Made by a program: the position numbers and the translations under genes. The notes beneath the pieces were generated by a model, which was not told the origin of the DNA, did not search any database, and worked only from the letters and a program-made list of their open reading frames with translations. This document shows positions 34,001 to 44,400 of a DNA stretch of 64,000 nt, piece after piece (position 1 is the first letter of the stretch; each line of letters opens with the position of its first letter). The stretch lies in assembly GCA_014529385.2 (NCBI GenBank), contig CM043944.1, positions 57,175,268 to 57,239,267 on the forward strand, given 5' to 3'. Source of the stretch: Adiantum capillus-veneris. Its lineage: Eukaryota > Streptophyta > Polypodiopsida > Polypodiales > Pteridaceae.

Positions 34001-34647
34001 GCATCTTTCAAGCAAAAGATGATAATAGATGTCCAAAACTCTTTGAAATACTCTAAAGCTTCTAGGTCTGTGGGTTTGAGTTGGTGTTTGCCTATTCATT
34101 GTTTCGTGCACATTTTTAAGGAGTTTGGATTTGTGGACACTACCACAATGCTTGTATGTAAAGATGTGCATTATGAACAATTAGAAGGATTTTAGAAGAG
34201 GAATGGGGTTTTGTGGAGGGCATGCACAATGGGGATAGGTTCCGTTGTAAGGTTGGATCTTTAGGTATTGGGATGCGCTATTTAAAATCATGCACCTCCT
34301 TGTACATATGATTTCACTATGATCGTTGGATGTGCAAGCTTGGAGTGTGGACTCCCTTACAGAGCGTACACGGTGCTATTGCAAGCTTTGACATTGCAGT
34401 GAGTATGCCCAACAATGCTTTGGAGGCTATCCAAGTGAACAAACATTGGACTCTTAGTAGTGTTCAAGAACATTTGGTTATTATGGGTTTTGAGGCCCTT
34501 CAACAAGCACAATATAGTTTTCAAGGTCACAAGGTGAGAATCCTTCCACCACATTTTCAATACATCATAGTTTGGCGATCATTGGCTACATATTATAATG
34601 AATGGCTACTTATTGTAATGATTGTCTCCAGATTGGGAAGAGAATGA
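34000..34647 (+). pseudogene. BAH-like gene 3' part, copy B (inverted)
   Basis: Corresponds to copy A 18075-17480 reversed. 34330-34647 holds VHGAIASFDIAVSMPNNALE, VQEHLVIMGFEALQQAQ and HKVRILPPHFQYIIV. The upstream BAH-like half is missing in this copy, lost at the inversion breakpoint. Confidence 0.45.
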
Positions 34648-34854
34648 AAGACAAATTGAAGGTCGAGGAGAACTGGGGCATGGATGGAACTATGCTATCG
34701 CTCTTATAGCTTTGTGACTCTTGCAGTCTTGGTAACAATCCCCCATGTAATCAACATGATTTTCTTTGGCAAATTATGACTTTTAATATAATTTTACACA
34801 GTGAGATAAAAGTTCATTTTTTGGTGAAAGTTCCTTTTTAAAAAAAGGGACCAT

Positions 34855-34860
34855 TATAAA
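34855..34860 (+). promoter_or_regulatory. TATA box of the BEN-like gene, copy B
   Basis: CCATTATAAAAGGGGGG, 89 bp before ATG 34944; same as copy A. Confidence 0.6.
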
Positions 34861-34943
34861 AGGGGGGCTGCATAACTCATTCACACTTTTTACTTTTGCA
34901 ACACTTGAGCTCCTCCATTATCTTTTTGCATCCCAAGCTAGAC

Positions 34944-36416
34944 ATGGACGCCTCCACAGCCTCTGTATCTGCTCCCACATCCACCCCTTCGTCACGCTTC
35001 ATCCTCTTCCTTGAAGACACCAATTACAAAGGAAAGTTGGACCTCCACACCTTCTTTACTTGTCTCCCCAACCTTGACACCACAATTTCCCTTCACATGG
35101 ATGCATTCAAGCGTTCATGGAGGAGCACATCATAAAATATTTCGTATCTATTGCCCCACATGCACGTATCTCAGTGCCTTGCGATCTTTTGCCCTACATA
35201 CACAAAGCTGATCGTCCATTCTCCAAGCGGTTGAGACGATTCCAAGAAATTGCCGTCGACACAGGTCATTTCTTGGACGAGCACGCCCCAGGGGTGTCAG
35301 TGCTCAAGAAGCACAAGTTGGGGGTGGAGTACCTTTCTTGACTAGCAACATTTATCTTCTTTGTGAACGACTAACCTGATTTGGAGGAGCTCCGCCTACT
35401 ACAACCTTCAGGTTTGGTCCTTTATCAAGGACACCAAGGAGCAAGAGGTTGTCCCCATTAACTTTGCAGAAGGGCAGACACTTCGGCTCGAGTACCCCAG
35501 GGAGCTCGAGGAGGTGCTTGAAAAATCCATCATTGTGGCTGGCCCTAGTGACACTTCAGTGCCACTACCATTGATGGATGAGGCTATCCCAAAGGTAGAA
35601 ATCAACCGCTTCTCCTCAGTGGTAGTGGATGGGGAGGGAGGAGTATGTGTTTATACATGACTTAGAGAAAGCATTTGGTTTGTGCATGGATGAATGCTTG
35701 AACGTGCTATGTAATAGCACCAAATTTCCCTTGAACAGTTTACCAGATTCCCTTGACAGCAAGCTCTTGCCACTTGGGGACTCTGTTATCGACACTATTG
35801 CACTTGTTTGTGCGGAGGTCCCGGCAATAGCAGAGCACTTACATGTGGATAAAGAAGAATTCCATGCCATGCAAGCCAAGGTTGTGGCCGCTAGGATGCT
35901 TACTCCATTGTGTAACCCCCCTCTGATGATCCAAAGCTCGTAGGTGCAGTGCAAGGGAGCATGAGGTAAACTATATCCTAATTTTTTTGTTAATTTTTTT
36001 AGCCTTCATTTTCTTTTTTATTAACCTTGATTAGTTTAAGATAGGACGTCCTGGAGGTTGATGAGTTTGCATCAAGGACGGGCGACAGGAGGACGGGCTT
36101 TGAACGTCAGTCTTCCCTTGCACATTACCTAGGACAACTCCCCCTAGAGATGTTGCCATTGTACGTAATGAATTCACTCCCCAAGGCCATTGCTCAAATT
36201 GCCCATCTTGTGTTCCTAGTGTGTAGATCCCTTGTATGCACAGCATTTGGCATTGGCTTCCGGGGTAAAGTGCTTGCCCAAATAGGGATACATGCTTCCT
36301 TTGGCTCAACCCACCCCAAGGCACTAGCACAGCCCCTCCTGACTAGGGAGTTGCCTTACACGTAAGAGAGGCGCCAAGAAATGGTCAAGAAAATTATGAG
36401 CTCCTCAGATGTATGA
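34944..36416 (+). pseudogene. Element protein with BEN-like C-terminus, copy B
   Basis: MDASTASVSAPTSTPSSRFI at the start. This copy supplies a block broken in A: MEEHIIKYFVSIAPHARISV, PCDLLPYIHKADRPFSKRL and HFLDEHAPGVSVLKKHKLG (35117-35341). The block with INRFSS… and EEYVFIHDLEKAFGLCM follows (about 35600-35943), then a GGTAAAC donor near 35964 and a T-rich intron. The last exon ends with AQIAHLVFLVCRSLVCTAFG and KKIMSSSDV, stop at 36414-36416. The last exon lacks a ~50-bp segment found in copy A. Frames shift several times. Function unknown; the BEN-like reading is as for copy A. Confidence 0.5.
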
Positions 36417-36707
36417 TGAGAAGTAATGAAATATACTTTGAATAGTTTCTCTATCTTGTAGATTCTTTTCAATGTGACTCCTCAATCTTGTAAGTTGTTA
36501 AAATTGGTGATGTGTTGCCATAAGTCGTGTCTTATTTGCTTACAATAACAACACAATAGAAGCGGGATGCACTTGATATCTGCTTTCAACTTACATTAAT
36601 TATGGGGACAGTACAAAAAACATCTGAGTGACAAGAAGTGTAAATTGTATTGTCATGTTGCATTAAGAATTGCTTTCACTTAATCTAACCTTTTATGGGT
36701 ACCCTAA

Positions 36708-36846
36708 GGGGAAAACAATGCTAGAAAGTGCAAAAAAAAGGGTGGCCACAATGGCGCGCAGGGGAGCCATCCAACAATTTTGGATGGCTCACGTGCGCGC
36801 CCTTGTGGCCACCCTTTTTTGCACTTTCTAACATTGTCTTCCCCCC
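36708..36846. repeat. Foldback hairpin element B1
   Basis: Nearly complete palindrome: GGGGAAAACAATGCTAGAAA… GGGTGGCCACAA… GAGCCATCC / GGATGGCTC … GTGGCCACCC… TTTCTAACATTGTCTTCCCC. Arms about 65 bases, loop of a few bases. Confidence 0.85.
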
Positions 36847-37014
36847 AAGAACCTAGAAAAGGTGATGTGAACATGAGATTAAACTTACTTTCTAAGCACA
36901 TTATGCCTTCCTTCAACTCAACTTTCTAGTTCCCTACACCAAAAGACCAAATCACATTGTATCAAGCTGCAAAAACAACTGTTTTCACTATATATCAACA
37001 TATTTGGTCACCAT

Positions 37015-37154
37015 GGGGCAAACAATGCTAGAAAATGCAAAAAAAAAAGGGTGGCCACAAGGGCGCGCAGATGAGCCATCCAAAACTATTGGATGGCTCA
37101 CCTGTGCGCCCTTGTAGCCACCCTTTTTTTGCACTTTCCAGCATTGTTTGCCCC
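37015..37154. repeat. Foldback hairpin element B2
   Basis: GGGGCAAACAATGCTAGAAA … GTTTGCCCC with inner GGGTGGCCACAAGGGCGCGC / GCGCCCTTGTAGCCACCC and central GAGCCATCCAAAACTATTGG. Flanked by GGTCACC and GGTGACC, which extend the pairing. A transcript would fold into a long hairpin. Confidence 0.85.
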
Positions 37155-37347
37155 TTAGGTGACCAAATCTATTGATATTTGAATTAAAGTTACCTCTTCA
37201 TGGCCAGAAACACTTAACTTAAAAGAGATGGATAGTCTGAAAAGCCAAATGACAGTAGACAACTCATGATATTTTGTCATTGCAAAACCAGTGTGATGAC
37301 AAAGAGAATGGTGCTCCAATACAAAAAAGGACGTGTAACTTCGCCCA

Positions 37348-38230
37348 ATGCTCAAAATCACATCGCAATTGGCGTGCAAGCTGCACATCCTTTGGCTGTA
37401 TTGTCATTCTCTTTGCATGTATGGTGCATTGGTTGATATCTTCTAAAACCAATATGATGTGGGCCTTGCAGCTTCTTGGATAGCCTCTAGTGCTATTGCT
37501 TGCATCCTATACTGATTTCCATAGCCTTCAAGCACCTCCTTGACCGTGCGAGCAAAGGGGGCGCGTCGAATTAAAAGTTTTTTAGTCTTCTGGTACTGAC
37601 AAATGCCCTTGCAATTTTTCGATGCTGCTGAGGTTGTCTTGGGGGCACTTGCACATTTGCTGGTTGGCAGTGTTTAGGCTTCTTGAAAAACTTAGGCTTG
37701 CACCTGTTTACATGCTTTGGGTCTGGATCTGCAACCTGTTCAGAGTCATCCTCTTCCCTTGCCTGCTGATCTTGTTTTGTGGGGAGAGCTCCCTGGCCAC
37801 GGGGCAATGTCTTTTCCCCAACGGGCACTCGATGTGTGCATGGTAGATCATCTCCCTGCCATGGTGGCTCTACCTTTGAATCGTTATCTGTATGGACCAC
37901 CCAAGCTCTGGATGGTCCTGCTTGCGAAGTGTGGTGTGGCGGATCCTCCCTATCAAATTCTGGTGTTTGTTGGGCATGCTCTTCTTGCCAGCGTTGGGTG
38001 CATTGCTTCACTCTACATAGAGGCATTTGTTGTTGAGCAGGTGAAGTCTCTTTTGCCCTCGATGTCTCCTAGGCCCGACTACCATGCCCACTGCTAGAAG
38101 AGTCCCTGGAACGACCAGGTGTTCGTGGCTTTTTTCTTGTGCCTTTGAGCCATGCCGGCTTCTCACATCTTTGGAGGGTGCTGCCGTTGGCAGGCGGATG
38201 CTCTTTTGCGGTTTGTTTGGTGCGCACCAT
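37348..38230 (-). pseudogene. Histone H3-like protein with long internal linker, copy B
   Basis: ATG at 38230 starts MVRTKQTAKEHPPANGS, an H3 N-terminal tail in which R2, T3, K4, Q5, T6 and A7 of canonical H3 are kept. A basic region (GTRKKPRTPGRSRDSSSS) follows, then an in-frame TAG at about residue 53 that copy A also has, so it is either an old stop or inside an intron. The same frame resumes (38026-37571) through EEDDSEQVADPDPKH and CKPKFFKKPKHCQPANVQV to RKIARAF. The histone fold follows in shifted frames: YQKTKKLLIRRAPFARTVKE, YGNQYRMQAIALEAIQEAA, then (37452 on) CTIHAKRMTIQPKDVQLARQ. The stop codon present in copy A after DFKH is TGG here. The tail start is intact in B and the fold frame is intact in A. 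Confidence 0.85.
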
Positions 38231-38288
38231 TGGGTATGGTAAGAGCTCAACTCTGATTTAAAAATGAGTGACTTATGAGAGCATGCAG

Positions 38289-38296
38289 TATTTATA
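38289..38296 (-). promoter_or_regulatory. TATA box of the H3-like gene, copy B
   Basis: Minus-strand TATAAATA, 59 bp upstream of ATG 38230, as in copy A. Confidence 0.6.
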
Positions 38297-38408
38297 AGGG
38301 CCCATTTTAAAAGGGCCTTGTTCACATTAAATTTGGAGAAAAAAATATTATTTTTAAAATGGATGCACCAACTTTTTAAAAAAACATGTCAAGATTTGGA
38401 TCGTGCGT

Positions 38409-38703
38409 TCACGTGTAGTCACTCGTGTAGAATCCACTTAGACCCTTGTTGCACTCTGCATTATCACCATGCAGCATGCTTGGCAGGGCCTTGCGACATT
38501 TGCCACTTGTTGTTGTGCTCTTGACGACTCCATTTCCGCACTTCCCTAGCAATCTTGGATTGTCGCGCACGCTCCATTGTGAGCTTACGAAAAAATATTG
38601 TGCGAAAAAACCAGTTGAACATCTCCTCCAAATAATTGGATTGCACCATTCCACCACCATGTTGAGTATTTTTGAAGTACACCCCCCTTGCTTGATAATG
38701 GGA
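38409..38703 (-). pseudogene. RAG1/Transib-like transposase C-terminus, copy B (inverted)
   Basis: Reads SHYQARGVYFKNTQHGGGMV, QSNYLEEMFNWFFRTIF and KIAREVRKWSRQEHNNKW. The preceding STQGMEK of copy A, with the candidate catalytic Glu, is lost at the junction near 38703, beyond which sequence belongs to a gypsy element. Confidence 0.55.
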
Positions 38704-39754
38704 ATTTACCTTGCCTTCCAATTCCTTGGTCCAATCCTGAAACATACCCAAGGACGTCTTTCTTTACTTTAGCCACTTCATGATGATGTAGCTGCGATTG
38801 ACTCTGTAATTCTTTCTTATGTGTCCCCTTCACTTCCTCCAACTCTAGTTTCAAGGCCTCTGCTAAATCCGTTTTCTGCTGCAACAAGACCTGAGACACT
38901 CCTGATTTTGTTACATTCTGCAGCTGCTCTTCCATGTGCTATTGTTGATGAGTAACAAACCCCTGCAAAGCTTTTAACATTTTGAAAACTGTAGGTACAT
39001 CAAAAATAGCAGTTTCAGATACTTTTGAAGAGCTTGGCCCAGCTTCAAAAAAATCCAATGATTTACGTACATCTCAAATAGTAGCATCCAACCTCCTCTT
39101 CTTAGGTATTGAGAAAGTTTTCCCAATCACTTTACTAGGAGTCTGAGCTTCCACATCTAGTTCCATAAACAAGTCACCCAACATCATCTTCTGGTCAGGA
39201 CTGACCAATACTTTCCTAGCTTCTTCTTCAGAGTAACTAGCTGCACGTAAGTCCTGAAAAGTCTTTACTTTTTCTGCTAATTCTGTAGGTACATCTGATT
39301 TCTCATATTGTTTCCCCTGATCAGGAAGCTCTTCTAAATCAATGGCCAGAGTATTGTTAGGCATAGGCACCTCACCTGCATCCACCCTCATAGAAAAACA
39401 AAATAATGCTGACAAAAACGCAGACAATCTGCTACTAGAGTGAGTTTTCCTTTTGTCAATATTGAAAATTTCAGCATGAATTCTGGCATAAACCCAATGA
39501 ATGCAACTTACCTTTCCACCACTTTCAACAAAACACAAAGGACCATATTTATCTTTTGACATATAATCATACTTTGCCAAAAAATAAACTCTTTCCCAAA
39601 ACCACTTAATTTGTTCCCTTCTGTAGTAATCAACATTTTTAAGGATGTAGTATTGTCTTCCTCCCTCTCTAGGATCAAATTCCTCCTTTAATTCATCATC
39701 TAAACATCTATGAGCAACTATACCAAAAGTAAACAATAACTGAAATACCTTAGA
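38704..39754 (-). pseudogene. Extra 3' ORF of an old gypsy element, second part
   Basis: Continues the ORF at 47904-48430 across the young gypsy insertion: removing 39755-47898 joins LSLGLI to SKVFQLLFTFGIVAHRCLDD in frame. Then EFDPREGGRQYYILKNVDYY, a Glu/Lys-rich middle (39250-39100), FSIPKKRRLDATI, a stop (TGA), then a second stop (TAG) and a coiled-coil tail with LKLELEEVKGTHKKELQSQS. Both stops fit C>T changes of CGA and CAG. It ends at the junction with copy B. I do not recognise the family; position after integrase resembles the env-like or accessory ORFs of some plant gypsy elements. Confidence 0.55.
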
Positions 39755-39759
39755 GATTA

Positions 39760-41050
39760 TGTCATAAAATCTAATATCTAACTAACCCAAATGATTTTCT
39801 CATATTAAATTGATCACTTAATGTGGGAGAATAAACGGGAACAAGTGTTAAGATATAGGTATGTGCTTATAGATCTATCTCAACACGGGGCCAATGGTAA
39901 AGGGGCCCAAAAGGGAGATGTTCTATCAAAGAGCAAGGCTAACCAATGGAGCATAAGACCTTAGGGTTAGCTTCATTGAAGACCTCCAATAAATGTGTGT
40001 AAAAGTCCTTTGACCTTAAGTAAGCTAGGGCTGAGCTTGAGGTGGGAACCCGGCCCAAGCTCGAGGTGCTTGTCATGCTTGAGGTGCTTGTCATGCTTGA
40101 GGTGTTTTTCATGCTTGAGGTGCTTGATTAAGATGCTTGAGGTGCTTGACTGGCTCCATGCTCGAGGTGCTTGACTTGCTGCATGATTAAAGTACTTGAG
40201 GTGCCTTGAGAAGCTTGCCTGAGATGCTTGTGGGAACACCCCCTAGTTCAAGTGCTTTGTCATGCTTGGTGAGTAAGGTGCTTGATCACCTAAAAGTCAA
40301 AAGCATTCCTACAAGAGGGGGGGCGAGCCCTTTTCCTAGGGGCTAGAGAGAGTATACTCACCCACACACACTCACAAGCACTCTCATTGTGTAATATGCA
40401 AAGTGCAAGAGCTCCCTCTCCAAGCAAGTAGAGGTTGAGAGCCTACACCAACACTCTTGGCTATGGAGTGCAAATCCAACCAAGAGCCATGCTTCAATGC
40501 TTAAGCTTGCCATATCCTTCTTCTTCATTACTATGCTATTATGTATGCTAGCAACAAGAGTATGATAAGTGAGGAACTAATTCTTTCTTCTACGAAATGT
40601 TTCTTCTTCCTCTTCCCTACCCTCATTCCCTGCTAGCTCTCTCCACCTTCGAAGGTGTTTGAGGTCTTGGGACTGAGGCTTGGGATAGTTAAAGCTTTCT
40701 TCAAGTTTATGTTATGTTTGTGGTGCATGAAGCCTTCCATCTTCATGGCATCACCTAGGTCACAATGAACACAAAGACTGTATTGTAACAAGTCTCTCTT
40801 TATGGGAGAAATCATAATACAAATGCCTATTGGAGGGGGGACCGGCTCCACATAAATCCGGTCCTCAATTGTTGTCATGTTCTCTAAACTCTCTCTCTTG
40901 CAAAAGTATTGTCTATGCCAAGTTAACTAATTGCTATGATTATGTTGCTATCTTCAATTATGTCTACCCGCTATGCTCACAAAATCATTTCTTGAAAGTA
41001 CTCTCATTAAATTCCGCTATTCTCAAATTGAATAGGCAAATTCTATTACA
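39760..41050 (+). repeat. Young gypsy 5' LTR (1291 bp)
   Basis: TGTCATAAAATCTAATATCT … TTCTATTACA. Identical in length to the 3' LTR; differences seen include 39911 (C/T), the GATGTTC/GATGGTC change nearby, TTCTTC/TTCTCC near 40590 and two changes in the last ten bases. Confidence 0.95.
40050..40250. repeat. Tandem CTTGAGGTG-type repeats in the 5' LTR
   Basis: About ten imperfect copies of (G)CTTGAGGTGCTTGTCAT; repeated at 46898-47098 in the 3' LTR. Possible enhancer-like U3 array (inference). Confidence 0.75.
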
Positions 41051-41051
41051 T

Positions 41052-41063
41052 TGGTATCAGAGC
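41052..41063 (+). promoter_or_regulatory. Primer binding site, initiator-Met tRNA
   Basis: TGGTATCAGAGC, one base inside the 5' LTR. Confidence 0.95.
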
Positions 41064-41465
41064 ATTTGGTTTCTCTTTTCTTGCTTAAGAAGAGAGGTCC
41101 TTAAGTAGCCTATACCTGGTTGATGTTGTTAATTATAATAGAGTAAGTGGAACTGGGATCTAATACCGGTTTTGTTAAGCCCACTATGTGGGGGATGGTG
41201 CACACCTCGGGAGCTTTGGACTTAATAATGGAGTCTTTTTAGACTTGCCTACGGCTTTACCATTATTGAGCCATAAGAAGTCCGAAAGGAGCTAGACCTT
41301 GGCAACTCTGCTATGTTAGACCTACTCCTCTACTCTCTATAATTAACCACTTTGAGCCGTGGGTGTAGATACTTAAGAGCCGATTTTCAAAGGCTAAGAG
41401 GAGTGGCAACTAAGGTTTTGAATTGCAAAAGCATACACTAAGTACATACATAAAATTTTGTTAAC

Positions 41466-44400
41466 ATGGCTGACAATAATCAAGAGAGTAGAATGAACAT
41501 TGATAGCTTTGATTTTGCACATGAAGGTGCTAATGATGATGCTCCCATGTTTGTGAATTATCTTGTGACTAGGTTGCAACAAGTTATGGGCAACCCTACC
41601 TTGCAAGCTGAAGTTACTCAACAACTTCGTGCCTATGGAATTTCCCTTCCTCTCCAAGAGGAGAGAGAGCTTAGGAGGCCTCTTGAAGAGACCCCCAAAA
41701 GAAGACTCTCTCCCATTTGAGAGGAGGAATCCAAAGAGAAAGAAAACAATGAAAGTCTAAGTTCTTCTGAAGATGTGGCTCCACGAAGAAGGCGGTCTAG
41801 ACGCTCGCCTACTCCTCCCAAGAGGAAAAGAGCAACCCATAGTCCTTCTCCTCATCACTCTCAAAGGCAAGAGAGGAAACAAAGGAAGAAAAGGGCTAGG
41901 AAGAGGTCACCCTCTTCTCCTTCTTCTTCACCTTCCTTCTCTTCCAATGAAAGTTATGGCTATTCTCCTAGAGAATACAAGAGGGGAGGGCATCGCAAAT
42001 CATTTCCTGCATGGCGAAGGTCACAAAAGCTAAAGAAGTTCAAGGAGGGAGGAAAGAGTATCTCTTTTCTCACCTACGATGGCACCTTTGGTGCTACCGA
42101 CAAAGTGTTGGCCTTCATCCAGCAATTTGATGCGGCCTTTGGGGACGAGGGCTTCACAGAGTCCTCCAAGCTACGCCATGTAGCTATGCACTTCCAAAAA
42201 TCAGCTCGTCAATGGTGGGCTAGCCTTCGTGGCAATGGAGAAGCCCCAAAGACATGGAAAACTCTACGAGTTTCCATCATGAAGCAATTTCTTCCAAGCG
42301 ATACTAAAGATAAAGTTCTTACCGAATGGCGCGGCTTGAAACTCCTCTCTCATGAGTCTATCAACAAGTATGTAGATAAGTTTTGGGATTTACATCTCAA
42401 AGCTACTGTCTTTCAAAAGATAGACTTTGCCGAGCAAAGACAGCAATTCTGTGCGGGATTACCTGAAGAGATGGCCGAATATATCAACTCTCAACGGCCC
42501 GGTACTATTACCGAAGTAATCCACCACACCATGGTTGCTTCACGCATCAATTTCCATCAAGGGACTAGACGTAATGTCAAGCCCATGGAAAACAAAGATA
42601 AAAATGATGCAAAGGGGAAATCCAATGCTCAAAATAATTCCCAAGGCACTTCCAACAACAAAAACAACAATCGGTCCAAGGAGAAGGGAGTTTACAAAGG
42701 TAAAAACAAACTCTCTCCTGAAGAGCTTGAAGCTTTTCGCAAGGACCATAAGTGTTTCAAGTGTGGGGAGCAAGGACATGGCTATCGTTCTTGCCCCAAG
42801 AAGAATACTCGCAATGAGACTCCTAGGGCTTCCACCATCGAAGCTCCAAAAGAGGATGCTCATTGCAAAGGATCATCACTCTCCTATGCTTGGGGAAAGG
42901 TACGAGAGCATGATGCCTTCATCTTGTTTGACCCTGGCTCTACTCTCAACTTCATATCAATAGAGTTGGCCACCAAGTTGGGCATTCAAGCTTTTGAGAT
43001 GGGAGATATAGTAACAACTGATGCAGCTTTCAAGGGACAACAAGCCTCCATTACTCCCTTGATTGGGAAGTTGAGGCTTCATGTCCAAAGCTATGTCGAC
43101 AAAGAAGACTTCTTCATCTCTCCCCTCCAACATCAGGATGTTATCCTAGGGGCACCATGGTTTGATCGCATGGCTGCCAACATGAAGTTCCCTGAAAGGA
43201 GAATTTACTTCACCTACAGGGGAAAGAACATGTATGTAGATGCTAGTGAGCGTGGTCGCACTATTCCACTTGTAAATCCTCTTTCTTTTGATAAATCAAT
43301 GAAGAGCTCAGTTTCTGCGTACATGATTTATGTCAAAGAGTCTCTAAAAGCTAATAATGTTTCATCAAATGAAAATGATAGGAATCAAGAAGAGTTAGAC
43401 TTGTCTACTTTTCTAAAAGGATTCCAAGATGTGTTCATCGATGATATCCCTATGGACCTACCTCCAAAACGAGGGGATGATGACCATCGTATTGAGCTCC
43501 TTCCAGGAAGCTCACCGCCTAACAAACCTCCTTATCGAGTCTCACAAGCTCAACAAGAGGAGATCATGAGGCAAGTACAAGAGTTGGTAGACAAAGGGAT
43601 GGTGAGGCCTAGTTCCTCTCCCTTTTGTTCTCCAGTCCTTTTAGTGCAAAAGAAACATGGTACATACCGTATGTGTGTGGACTATCGAGCACTAAACCAT
43701 ATCACTATTAAAAACAGATTTCCCGTACCTCGGGTAGAAGATCTGTTTGATAAGCTACAAGGCTCTACCTACTTCAGTAGGATTGACCTTAAGAGTGGCT
43801 ATCATCAAATAAGGATAGTGGATGAGGATATCTTAAAGACCGCGTTTCGCACAACATTTGGTCTTTATGAATATCTAGTCATGCCTTTTGGCTTGACTAA
43901 TGCACCAACTACGTTCAATCGTTTGATGGAGAAAATTTTTAGACCATATCAAAAATTCACTGGAGTGTTCTTCGATGATATCATCATCTACTCCAAGTCT
44001 TTGGAGGAACATAAGCAACATCTCCAAGTGATTTTTCAAGCCTTGAGAGAGAACAAACTTTTTCTCAACCAAAAGAAAAGTGAATTCTTCCTTCAAGAGA
44101 TTCAATATCTAGGCCATATTATCTCTCACGATGGTATTCGTATGGATCCATCAAAGTTAGAGGTAATAAAATCATGGCCTAACCCAAGGAATCTACATGA
44201 GCTAAGAAGCTTTATTGGTATGTGTGCATACTATAGACACTTCATAGCAAAATTCTCTCAAGTGGCAGGACCACTACACGACTTAACCAAGAAGAACGTT
44301 AAGTTTGTATGGACTGCTAAGGAGCAAAATGCTTTTGAAAAACTCAAAGAGAAGCTTACTTCCCAACCAGTCCTCGTGCTTCCGGATCTCTCAAAGCCCT

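Larger units (their letters stand above)
26674..38703 (+). mobile_element. Large candidate DNA transposon, copy B (interrupted and partly inverted)
   Basis: 26674-34000 is collinear with copy A 10446-13268 apart from the retrotransposon at 29191-33596. 34000-38703 is the reverse complement of copy A about 13350-18075. About 80 bp at the inner junction and everything beyond A 18075 (BAH gene start and right end) are missing. The left tip GGTGTGGACACATCAGC (26674 on) is kept here and lost in copy A. Confidence 0.6.

Noticed and set aside
37015-37154. MicroRNA gene
   Set aside because: Four related near-perfect palindromes indicate a foldback repeat family; no evidence of a discrete mature RNA.
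39973-40239. Lys/His-rich ORF HLKHEKHLKHDKHLKHDKH, also at 46821-47087
   Set aside because: Antisense reading of the tandem CTTGAGGTG repeats in both LTRs.
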